NCBI GenBank assembly: GCA_014380965.1
Contig: JACMIV010000183.1
Coordinates: 1-5,907 of the forward strand
DNA length: 5,907 nt
Origin: Rhizobiaceae bacterium
GTDB taxonomy: Bacteria; Pseudomonadota; Alphaproteobacteria; Rhizobiales; Rhizobiaceae
Direction: 5' to 3'
This document shows positions 1 to 5,355 of the stretch, piece by piece. A model generated the notes under the pieces. The model worked only from the letters and a program-made list of their open reading frames with translations. It was not told the origin of the DNA and searched no databases. Position 1 is the first letter of the stretch. The number at the start of each line of letters is the position of its first letter. Both the position numbers and the translations under genes were made by a program.

Positions 1-699
1 ACGGCCAATCTTCTCGCTCGCGATCTCGGACTGCCGCTTTCGCTCGATGCCGCCATCGCCGGGCTTTCGAACCTCAGCCCGCGGCAGATCGACGTCGGCG
101 CGATGAACGGGCGCATCTATCTCCACAAGATCGTCGTCGGCTTCGCGCCCGGCGTCGCCCTGCAGCGCGAGAAGATGCGCGAGCGCAAAGGGCTGGCGGC
201 GACCGTCGAGTTCTTGCGCTATTTCGCCGGCAAGATCACGAAGCCGCGCAGCGTTACGCTCGATGTGACCATCGGCGAGGGTCCGTGCGTCACCCGGCGC
301 CTGCGCTCCATTGCCGTGGCCAACAACACCTATGACGAGGGCCTCGGCCGGATCTTCGCACGCAAGCGGCTCGACCGCGGCGTCTTCGGCGTCTACCTGA
401 TCCACCGGTTTACGCTCGCCGACCTCCTGCGCCTGTCGGCGGGAATGCTGATCGGCCGGTGGCGCCGGGATGCAGCGCTTGCCATCGAGACCGCAAGACA
501 TGTCGAGATCGCGGGCCGGCAGATCTCGGTGCAGGCGATGATCGACGGCGAGGTCGACACCGTCGACATGCCGCTGCGCTTCGACATCCGTCCAGCCGCG
601 CTGACCGTGCTCGCTCCCATCGTCGCCGTCGAGGGCAGCCAAGACTCGGCGGACGGGGGCTTGCCCCGGGGCGCGCCGCCTGCGATGGCGACGGCCTGA
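1..699 (+). CDS. Diacylglycerol/lipid kinase family protein (YegS/DagK type), C-terminal part; 5' end outside window
   Basis: The frame is open from base 1, so the N-terminal half of the catalytic domain, with the glycine-rich nucleotide-binding loop, lies outside the window. The first visible residues, TANLLARDLGLP, match the GT-x-N-x-x-AR-x-LG-x-P motif that follows that loop in this family. Next come the family's substrate-side segments: a VANNTYDEGLG stretch (family form S/ANN-x-Y), the RLDRGVFGVYLI strand, and near the C-terminus a VDGE-like motif (MIDGEVDTVDMPL) followed by a RFDIRPAALTVLAP strand. Known members phosphorylate diacylglycerol, sphingoid or related lipids with ATP at the inner membrane face; the substrate here cannot be told. 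An ATG at 103 is internal, not the true start. The last about 25 residues are a low-complexity tail. The metallophosphoesterase gene begins 87 bp downstream on the same strand, so the two may be co-transcribed. Confidence 0.88.
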   Translation, partial: TANLLARDLGLPLSLDAAIAGLSNLSPRQIDVGAMNGRIYLHKIVVGFAPGVALQREKMRERKGLAATVEFLRYFAGKITKPRSVTLDVTIGEGPCVTRRLRSIAVANNTYDEGLGRIFARKRLDRGVFGVYLIHRFTLADLLRLSAGMLIGRWRRDAALAIETARHVEIAGRQISVQAMIDGEVDTVDMPLRFDIRPAALTVLAPIVAVEGSQDSADGGLPRGAPPAMATA

Positions 700-786
700 T
701 CATCGCGACGGGCCCTGTGCGTCCCGTGCGATCTCTCGAAGGAAGGCGGAGGCGGCGGAACGCCGTCGCGCCGCATGTGAGGCTCG

Positions 787-1698
787 ATGCGCATCGTTCA
801 TCTGTCCGACCTCCATTTCGGCCGCCACGACCAGCGCCTTGCCGATACGCTCGCGGGAGACGTCGAGGCGCAGAAGCCCGACCTCGTCGTCGTCAGCGGC
901 GATTTCGCCCAGATCGGCAGCCGCCGGGAGTTTGCCGCCGCACGTGCGTTTCTGGATACGCTGCATGCGCCGGTCTTCGCTGTGCCCGGCAATCACGACG
1001 TGCCGGCGCGCAACCTCCTGAAGCGATTCGCCGACCCCTATGGCCGCTACCGCCGTTTCATCGCGAGGGACCTCGAGCCCTATCTCGAGCAGGGCGGCGT
1101 TGCGATCGCCGGCATCAAGACCTCGCGCCGGCTCCGGCTCGGCTGGAACTGGGCGGAAGGCTCCATCAGCCGTCGCCAGCTTGACCGACTCGAAGCAAGG
1201 TTCGCGGCGGCGCCTCGGTCCGCCGTTCGGATCGTCGTCGCGCACCACCCCTTGATGCTGCCGGAGGCGCCGGTGCCGATGCAGGTCGTCAAGCGGGCCG
1301 ATCTCGCGCTCCAGACCTTCGCGCGGCTCGGGGTGCGTCTCGTTCTATCCGGCCATTTCCACATGTCCTACGTCCGGCGCCACGAGCCCTCGGGCGCAAT
1401 CGTTGAGGCCGTTCCCGCGGGACCGCAGGCGGCGGCATCGCCCATTCTCATCGCACAGGCCTCCACCTCGATCTCGACCCGCCTTCGCGGCGAGCCGAAC
1501 GCCTACAATCTCATCGACATCTCGGACGAGACGATCGACATCGCCGTGCGGGAATGGATCGGAAACGGCTGGATCACGCGGGAACGTGCCGTGGCGCCGG
1601 CGGGGCGGGGGACCGTCGCGGACCGCCCGTTCGAAGATCTCCATGCGACGGCCCCGAGGCCTGCACCCGGGGCGTTGGCGACGCGGACGGGTTCGTGA
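787..1698 (+). CDS. Calcineurin-like metallophosphoesterase (CpdA/Icc-like), 303 aa
   Basis: This is a dinuclear-metal phosphoesterase with the complete motif set: DLH (D8, H10) in the first strand, GD (G38-D39), GNHD (N69, H70, D71), a histidine pair HHP (H153-H154), and GHFH (H190, H192). These residues bind the two metal ions and the phosphate. There is no signal peptide or membrane segment, so it should be cytoplasmic. The overall form is that of the class III cyclic-nucleotide phosphodiesterase/Icc group, but substrate cannot be inferred and may be a lipid headgroup or nucleotide. ATG 787 fits because the first strand, [12 protein letters not shown], begins there and GAGG (779-782) lies just upstream. 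It follows the lipid kinase gene on the same strand, suggesting a shared transcript. The last about 40 residues are proline/alanine/arginine-rich, lie beyond the recognisable fold, and are encoded opposite the tail of the acyltransferase gene. Confidence 0.92.
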   Translation: MRIVHLSDLHFGRHDQRLADTLAGDVEAQKPDLVVVSGDFAQIGSRREFAAARAFLDTLHAPVFAVPGNHDVPARNLLKRFADPYGRYRRFIARDLEPYLEQGGVAIAGIKTSRRLRLGWNWAEGSISRRQLDRLEARFAAAPRSAVRIVVAHHPLMLPEAPVPMQVVKRADLALQTFARLGVRLVLSGHFHMSYVRRHEPSGAIVEAVPAGPQAAASPILIAQASTSISTRLRGEPNAYNLIDISDETIDIAVREWIGNGWITRERAVAPAGRGTVADRPFEDLHATAPRPAPGALATRTGS

Positions 1699-2704
1699 CG
1701 CCGGCTCCTCGGAGGACGACGAGGAGAGGGCGCTCGACGAGCGCATAGGTCGCGATGCCGGCGATCACCGAGGCGACGATCGCCGTCGCCAGAAAGGCTG
1801 CGTTCCACAGCGGGTCCGCCGGCACCTCGCCCATGCTCCAGAGCCTTGCCAGAACCGGCAGGACGAGGACATGCGTCAGGTAGATCGAGTAGGACGCATT
1901 GCCGAGGAGGTGCAGTGCCGGCCAGTGCGGCAGACCGCGCGCCTTTTCGAAGAAGAGGGCGCCGGCGACGATCATCGCGGCGGGAATGCCGCAGGCGACG
2001 CTGCGCCAGAGGCCGATTTCCGCCATAGCAACGAGCGCTACGGCGGCGATGACGAAGACGGCGGCTGCAAGGCCTGCCCGAACCTCGACGCCCGCCCGAT
2101 AGGCGACGCCGATCATCATCCCGGCGCCGAATTCGAGGATCAGCGGCATCGTGTAGAAGGCCGTCACGTCGCCGTACGGGATGAACTCGCGCACTGCCAC
2201 CGCCGCTACGAGGACGCCCATGACGGCGGGAACACGCGCCTTTCCCGGCAGGAAGAGCGCCAGGGCAAACAGGCCGTAGAAGGCCATCTCGTAGTTCAGC
2301 GTCCAGCCGGGAATGAGGAGGGGCAGGGTCTCGTCGAAAGCCGGATGCTGCATCGGCACGAAGAAGAGCGAGGCGAGGAGATGCGGCCCGTCGTAGACGG
2401 CGCTCGACAGGAGATCGGGTCGAACGATCGCGACATATGCGACCAGCAGCGTCAGGAGCCAATAGAGCGGCACGATCCTCACGATCCGCTTCCAGGCGAA
2501 ATCGAGCGGATCGACCGTCCGGCCCGCGGTCGTCCGGTAGATGATGAAGCCCGAGATCACGAAGAAGATATCGACCCCCGAGAGCCCTGCCTTCAGGAAA
2601 AGGAGAGGTGGCTCGCCCGTGAGACGCGAGAGGGAGTCTGCGGCATGGAAGACGACGACCATGAAGGCGGCAAGACCGCGCAGGTACTGTATGGAGACGA
2701 TCAT
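1574..2704 (-). CDS. Acyltransferase 3 family membrane protein (OafA/ExoZ-like), 376 aa
   Basis: This is an integral membrane O-acyltransferase. Known members transfer acetyl or other acyl groups to surface polysaccharides, lipopolysaccharide or exported sugars. The first helix carries the R9-G10 and H20 motif ([14 protein letters not shown]), with H20 as likely catalytic residue. It is followed by [13 protein letters not shown] (43-55), the R73-x-x-R76-x-x-P79-x-Y81 motif, W134-TLNYE-FY143, and a late [10 protein letters not shown] helix (269-278). About ten hydrophobic helices end at ALVERPLL (321-328), where the family normally stops. Residues about 334-376 are an extra Pro/Arg/Ser-rich tail encoded opposite the end of the phosphoesterase gene. 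The ATG at 2704 starts right at the usual N-terminus. A (GA)7 tract with an AGAAG-like purine run lies 11-27 bases upstream and may act as the ribosome site. The acceptor molecule is unknown; no polysaccharide genes are beside it. Confidence 0.9.
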   Translation of the reverse strand: MIVSIQYLRGLAAFMVVVFHAADSLSRLTGEPPLLFLKAGLSGVDIFFVISGFIIYRTTAGRTVDPLDFAWKRIVRIVPLYWLLTLLVAYVAIVRPDLLSSAVYDGPHLLASLFFVPMQHPAFDETLPLLIPGWTLNYEMAFYGLFALALFLPGKARVPAVMGVLVAAVAVREFIPYGDVTAFYTMPLILEFGAGMMIGVAYRAGVEVRAGLAAAVFVIAAVALVAMAEIGLWRSVACGIPAAMIVAGALFFEKARGLPHWPALHLLGNASYSIYLTHVLVLPVLARLWSMGEVPADPLWNAAFLATAIVASVIAGIATYALVERPLLVVLRGAGVTNPSASPTPRVQASGPSHGDLRTGGPRRSPAPPAPRHVPA

Positions 2705-2717
2705 GCGGCGGGCGTCT

Positions 2718-2731
2718 TCTCTCTCTCTCTC
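2718..2731 (-). repeat. (GA)7 dinucleotide tract upstream of the acyltransferase start
   Basis: On the coding (-) strand seven GA units lie 13 bases before the ATG at 2704, inside the likely ribosome-binding region. Tracts of this kind can change length by slippage. A gain of one unit, or loss of two, would put the ATG at 2771 into the acyltransferase frame, because no stop codon intervenes in the acyltransferase frame between 2704 and 2771. With only seven units the tract may equally be stable and act simply as a purine-rich Shine-Dalgarno. Confidence 0.85.
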
Positions 2732-2750
2732 CGGCCGCGCGTAGCCGTCC

Positions 2751-2786
2751 GTCCCGGTTGCGGCGTTCCATCTACGTGGCCGGGAC
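2751..2786. repeat. Inverted repeat in the chaA-acyltransferase intergenic region
   Basis: GTCCCGG (2751-2757) and CCGGGAC (2780-2786) form a perfect 7-bp inverted repeat. In RNA copied as the + strand the stem extends to 12 pairs through three G-U pairs, leaving a 12-base loop. In the - strand transcript those pairs become A-C mismatches, so only 7 pairs hold. No T-run follows on either side, so this is not a classic terminator. It lies in the 230-bp gap 2705-2934, which shows no other gene and no convincing promoter. Confidence 0.4.
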
Positions 2787-2934
2787 CGTAAGTCCGGCTT
2801 CTCGAAAGGTGGCCCACGTTAATGGTTTGGAAAGCATGGCGCCGGATTTCCGCAGCGAGTGGTTAATCCGTGGCGGTCGACGTCGGGCGTTTCACCACGC
2901 TTCCGTCCGGCCGAGCGGAGGGAGCGGCAGACGA

Positions 2935-4089
2935 TCAGGGACTGAAGACGAGGACCAGGAAGACGAAGAACATCACGAGGTGCACAGCGCCTTCCAGCAC
3001 CGTCGTGCGCGGGCCGGAAAAAGTCAGCGTGTTGAGGATGAGGGTCGTCGCGAGCAGCACCATGTTGGTCATCGACAGGCCGAGCACGACCGGCTGGCCG
3101 GTCATGAGGCCGATGGCGAGCACCGCCGGCACCGTGAGGCCGACCGTTGAGGTCGCAGCGCCGAGGCATAGGTTGATGGCGCGCTGGAGTTGGTTGGCGG
3201 CGACCGCCTTCAGCGCCGAGATGCCCTCGGGCGTGAAGACGACGAGCGCGATGAGGATGCCGCCCAGCGCCGGCGGCGCGCCGAGGCTCGCAATGCCGTG
3301 GTCGAGGACCGCAGCAAGGCTCTTCGAGAGAATCACGATCGGCAGGATGTTGGCCAGCAGCAGCGCCAGATGCGGAAGGATCTTGGCCCTGCCGCCGTGC
3401 GCCGCGCCGCCCTCGCCCCCGTTCGCCGTATCGCCGTCTGCCGTCGAAGCATCCGGCTTCGGTGGGGCGGCCAAGCCAGGGCTTGGCGGGGGATAGATGA
3501 AGAAGGATTGATGCCGGCCGGTCTGGAGCACCAGGAAGATGCCGTAGAGCGCCAGCGTGAAGATCGAGAAGAACACCGCCTGGACGGCCGTCAGGCTGCC
3601 GTCGACCGTCGAGATCGTGAAGTTCGGCAGGACGAGGCTGATCGTGGTGAGCGGGATGATCACGGCGAGATAGGCCGAGGCCCCTTGCAGGTTGTAGGAC
3701 TGCTGGTGATGGCGCATGCCGCCGACGAGAAGGCCGAGCCCAACGACGCCGTTCAGGACGATCATCAGAACGGCGAACATCGTATCGCGCCCGAGCGTCG
3801 AGGCTTGCTTCGCCCCGAGCATCACGGCCGCGATCAGCGCGACCTCGATGATGACGATCGAGAGTGTCAGGATCAGTGTGCCGTATGGCTCGCCGAGAAT
3901 TTCGGCCAGCTCTTCGGCCTCGTGGACGACGCCGAAGGCGGACCAGACGATGATGCCGATAAGCCACGTGAAAAGACCCAGGGCGACGAGCGGATTGCCG
4001 ATCTGTGCGAGCATGTCATAGCCGAAGAGGACGAACGCCCCCACCGTCGCCCAGGCGCAAACGAGTCTCGTCCAGCCGGATGCCATCAT
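2935..4089 (-). CDS. chaA: Calcium/sodium:proton antiporter, ChaA family (CaCA superfamily), 384 aa
   Basis: This is an inner-membrane cation antiporter that exports Ca2+ or Na+ (K+ in some members) in exchange for protons. It shows the two inverted halves of the CaCA fold. The first repeat has E67 and E82 in LGEPYGTLILTLSIVIIE (65-82), and the second has FTPEGISALKAVAANQLQRA (285-304), with E288 as the matching acidic residue, then N306 and a TVGLTVPAV helix (315-323). These stretches are close to ChaA as I recall it. About ten to eleven hydrophobic helices are visible. The halves are joined by a Gly/Ala/Pro-rich loop (about 193-236) with no recognisable motif. The start is the first of two adjacent ATGs at 4089/4086, preceded by GGGAG with a 6-base gap. 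The acyltransferase gene lies 230 bp downstream on the same strand. Ion preference cannot be read from sequence. Confidence 0.92.
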   Translation of the reverse strand: MMASGWTRLVCAWATVGAFVLFGYDMLAQIGNPLVALGLFTWLIGIIVWSAFGVVHEAEELAEILGEPYGTLILTLSIVIIEVALIAAVMLGAKQASTLGRDTMFAVLMIVLNGVVGLGLLVGGMRHHQQSYNLQGASAYLAVIIPLTTISLVLPNFTISTVDGSLTAVQAVFFSIFTLALYGIFLVLQTGRHQSFFIYPPPSPGLAAPPKPDASTADGDTANGGEGGAAHGGRAKILPHLALLLANILPIVILSKSLAAVLDHGIASLGAPPALGGILIALVVFTPEGISALKAVAANQLQRAINLCLGAATSTVGLTVPAVLAIGLMTGQPVVLGLSMTNMVLLATTLILNTLTFSGPRTTVLEGAVHLVMFFVFLVLVFSP

Positions 4090-4095
4090 CCGCTT

Positions 4096-4100
4096 CTCCC
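4096..4100 (-). promoter_or_regulatory. Ribosome binding site of chaA
   Basis: GGGAG on the - strand lies 6 bases before the ATG at 4089. It supports the first of the two adjacent ATG codons as the start. Confidence 0.7.
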
Positions 4101-4128
4101 GTGTTGCGTGTCGATCCGTGAGGGTGGC

Positions 4129-4156
4129 GATATGGCGCGGTGTGGCCGGGGCTCAA
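4129..4156 (-). promoter_or_regulatory. Possible sigma-70 type promoter for chaA
   Basis: Reading the - strand, TTGAGC (4156-4151, preceded by C, so close to the alphaproteobacterial CTTGAC form) and CATATC (4134-4129) are separated by 16 bases, about 40 bases before the chaA start. The -10 match is poor and this is judged by eye only. The rest of the divergent gap 4090-4293 shows no gene. Confidence 0.25.
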
Positions 4157-4293
4157 GGGTTTGGGCCGGGCATTTCCTGGCGATCTGGGGAGGTCCTAGG
4201 CGGTTCTGCGTGCAAGACGAGACGCATCCTCGCGTGACGAACTCGACCCTACCTGGCGCCTGGACCAAGATATATTCGAGGCATGGTCGCGAC

Positions 4294-4569
4294 ATGGATG
4301 AGGCGATCGACTGAAGCGACGAAAAGAACCGTGAGTTGAAACGCCGATACGCTTTCGGCTTCGAGCGCATCCTCGTCGCGCTGTCGGGAGGCGGGCTGTT
4401 TGTAATCTGCGACCATCCCAATCAAGCGGCCTACGCCCATCAGCGTCAACCGCTTGTCCGGATTGACGGCTATGTCTGTTCCCTTCGTCGAAGCCGATGC
4501 GGCGATCGTCCTGAAAACCATGTTTCAAAGCGCAAGGCGATGCGTGATGCGACCGGAAGTTTCGCATGA
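4294..4569 (+). pseudogene. Decayed BrnT-like (DUF497-type) toxin gene
   Basis: Frame-by-frame reading recovers a toxin of about 90 residues. From ATG 4294 it reads MDEAID, then TGA (4312-4314) where the family has a conserved Trp (TGG to TGA). The same frame continues SDEKNRELKRRYAFGFERI, the DHPN and QR landmarks, and DGYV up to 4476. The frame then shifts to give VPFVEADAAIVLKTMFQS (4478-4531). It returns to the first frame with RKAMRDATGSFA (4531-4566) and stops at TGA 4567-4569. These blocks (EKN, GFER, DHPN, GY-VPFVE, LKT, S-RKA-RD) occur in this order in BrnT-like toxins, predicted or known ribonucleases. Lesions are one nonsense codon, one +1 (or -5) and one -1 change. The stop overlaps the antitoxin ATG (ATGA), as in intact operons. 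A TTG at 4336 could restart a 77-aa fragment, but it would lack the VPFVE block. A TATATT at 4271-4276 may be a relic -10 element. Confidence 0.75.
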
Positions 4570-4893
4570 CCAAACCGACGAAAATGCCCGTTGCAAAGAT
4601 CGGCGACGATCAGCGCGAGGGACGACGAGAGCAGCGAGCAGGGCGAGGGGACACGTGTCGACGACATCGAGGCGCAGCGCGCGCGATGGGCAGACCTCGC
4701 CCGGGCGACGCTCGACGGCCGCCGCCCCGTCTCGATCTCGATCCCCGAGCGCGACCTCGCCAAGCTGAAGACACGGGCGGCGGCCGAGGGGATGCCGTAC
4801 CAGACGCTGATCAATTCGACCTTTCACAAGTATGTGGCGGATCAGGATTGCGTTCTACTGTTCTGCGGCGGCGGCTGGTTCCGCACTCGTTGA
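4566..4893 (+). pseudogene. Frameshifted CopG/BrnA-like antitoxin gene
   Basis: From ATG 4566 the frame reads MTKPTKMPVAKIGDDQRE, the usual N-terminus of this antitoxin group, then loses all resemblance. Removing one G of the GGG at 4619-4621 restores a continuous protein: DDESSEQGEG, then VDDIEAQRARWADLARATL, then the ribbon-helix-helix segment VSISIPERDLAKLKTRA, AAEGMPYQTLINSTFHKYVAD, ending at TGA 4891-4893. The last block (P-x-RDL-x-x-LK-x-RA, EG-PYQTLI-S, HKYV) is diagnostic of CopG-type antitoxins paired with BrnT-like toxins; it binds operator DNA while the other end neutralises the toxin. The tail after HKYVAD (DCVLLFCGGGWFRTR) is unlike the short charged end expected and may be altered too. 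An ATG at 4591 in the second frame could give a 100-aa protein keeping the DNA-binding part, so some function is not excluded. Confidence 0.75.
4619..4621 (+). other. Probable frameshift point in the antitoxin relic
   Basis: The codon phase of the N-terminal block (AKIGDDQRE) ends at 4619, and that of the C-terminal block starts at 4621, so one base in the GGG run is surplus. The tract is too short to suggest phase variation, and no slippery heptamer for programmed frameshifting is visible. Confidence 0.55.
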
Positions 4894-4912
4894 AGCATTC
4901 TCGGCGTCCGTC

Positions 4913-5296
4913 TCAAAACATCCCGTTCGGATTGGCCGACGTTTCGGGCAGAACCTGCAGAACGTCCCAATGCTCTATGATCTTGCCGGACGCATCGAGG
5001 CGGAAGATGTCGATGCCGGCATAGTCGTGGATGCCCGGCCAGTGCTGGAGGCAATGCAACACCACCATGTCGCCCTCGGCAATGGCGCGCCTCACCTCGA
5101 CACGCTTGCCCGGCCACTCGCGCGCCATGCGCTCGAAATAGGCGATGAACCCATTCTTGCCGGTCGCGACATGCGGGTTGTGCTGGATATACTCGTCGCC
5201 GACGTAACGCTCGACCGCCTCGGCCGGCCGGCAGTCGTTGAACATCAGCTCATAGAAGGCGATCACATTCGCCTTATTCCGCGAAAGGTCGGCCAT
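4913..5296 (-). CDS. SnoaL-like/NTF2-fold protein (predicted aldol-condensation enzyme type), 127 aa
   Basis: This is a small alpha+beta-cone protein of the SnoaL-like branch. It has an N-terminal helix ([15 protein letters not shown], 7-21), a YI-x-HNPHV motif (36-43, with H39 and H42), a helix carrying W61-P62, a GDMVVLH strand (75-81), and the closing strands [17 protein letters not shown] (96-112) and NPNGMF. Relatives are predicted to catalyse aldol-type chemistry on small ligands or remain uncharacterised; the substrate is unknown. There is no signal peptide, so it should be cytoplasmic. The start at 5296 is chosen because GGGAGGAG (5307-5300) sits just upstream; the ATG at 5344 would add 16 residues encoded by a hairpin and is rejected. 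It lies 59 bp after the uvrD stop on the same strand, and its stop is 19 bp from the end of the convergent antitoxin relic. Confidence 0.85.
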   Translation of the reverse strand: MADLSRNKANVIAFYELMFNDCRPAEAVERYVGDEYIQHNPHVATGKNGFIAYFERMAREWPGKRVEVRRAIAEGDMVVLHCLQHWPGIHDYAGIDIFRLDASGKIIEHWDVLQVLPETSANPNGMF

Positions 5297-5299
5297 GGT

Positions 5300-5307
5300 C
5301 TCCTCCC
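5300..5307 (-). promoter_or_regulatory. Ribosome binding site of the SnoaL-like gene
   Basis: GGGAGGAG on the - strand ends 3 bases before the ATG at 5296, leaving 6 bases after its GGAG core. It decides the start against the upstream in-frame ATG at 5344. Confidence 0.75.
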
Positions 5308-5312
5308 GATGG

Positions 5313-5339
5313 GCCGGAGGGGCGCATGGCCCCTCCGGC
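5313..5339 (-). terminator. Strong hairpin between uvrD and the SnoaL-like gene (terminator or attenuator-like)
   Basis: GCCGGAGGGGC (5313-5323) and GCCCCTCCGGC (5329-5339) pair perfectly over 11 bp with a 5-base loop. It begins 16 bases after the uvrD stop and ends 5 bases before the Shine-Dalgarno of the next gene. No T-run follows on either strand, so it is not a textbook intrinsic terminator; it may stop or pause transcription, protect the uvrD mRNA end, or affect ribosome access to the next gene. Confidence 0.5.
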
Positions 5340-5355
5340 GTCACAACTTGCCCTC

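Noticed and set aside
1503..2771. Long - strand frame (422 codons) overlapping the acyltransferase
   Set aside because: It is the Arg-rich alternate frame of the same strand. Only its start codon is of interest, in relation to the GA tract.
1403..2791. Long + strand open frame (462 codons) across the acyltransferase region
   Set aside because: It is antisense to a clear acyltransferase-3 gene; its product is Arg/Asp/Glu-rich with no fold or motif, as expected of a high-GC shadow frame.
2819..2866. Two TTAA half-sites as a possible CtrA binding site
   Set aside because: They lie 40 bases apart rather than the 7 expected of TTAA-N7-TTAA.
2819..3967. 382-codon - strand frame overlapping chaA
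   Set aside because: It is an out-of-frame shadow of chaA, Arg/His-rich without helices or motifs.
3190..4314. 374-codon + strand frame opposite chaA
   Set aside because: The product is Arg/Asp/His-rich with no recognisable domain, and the opposite strand encodes an excellent ChaA protein.
4249..4521. 90-codon - strand frame opposite the toxin relic
   Set aside because: It has no recognisable family and no clear ribosome site, and the + strand carries identifiable toxin motifs.
4336..4569. Intact 77-aa gene starting at TTG 4336
   Set aside because: The TTG lies inside the toxin (RELKRR block) and the frame misses the VPFVE...LKT core, so it is better read as part of a broken gene.
4894..4912. 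Bidirectional terminator between the antitoxin relic and the SnoaL-like gene
   Set aside because: The 19-bp gap contains no hairpin or T-run.
4913..5344. Longer form of the SnoaL-like protein starting at 5344
   Set aside because: The additional 16 residues are encoded by the hairpin and are unlike family N-termini; a strong ribosome site supports 5296.
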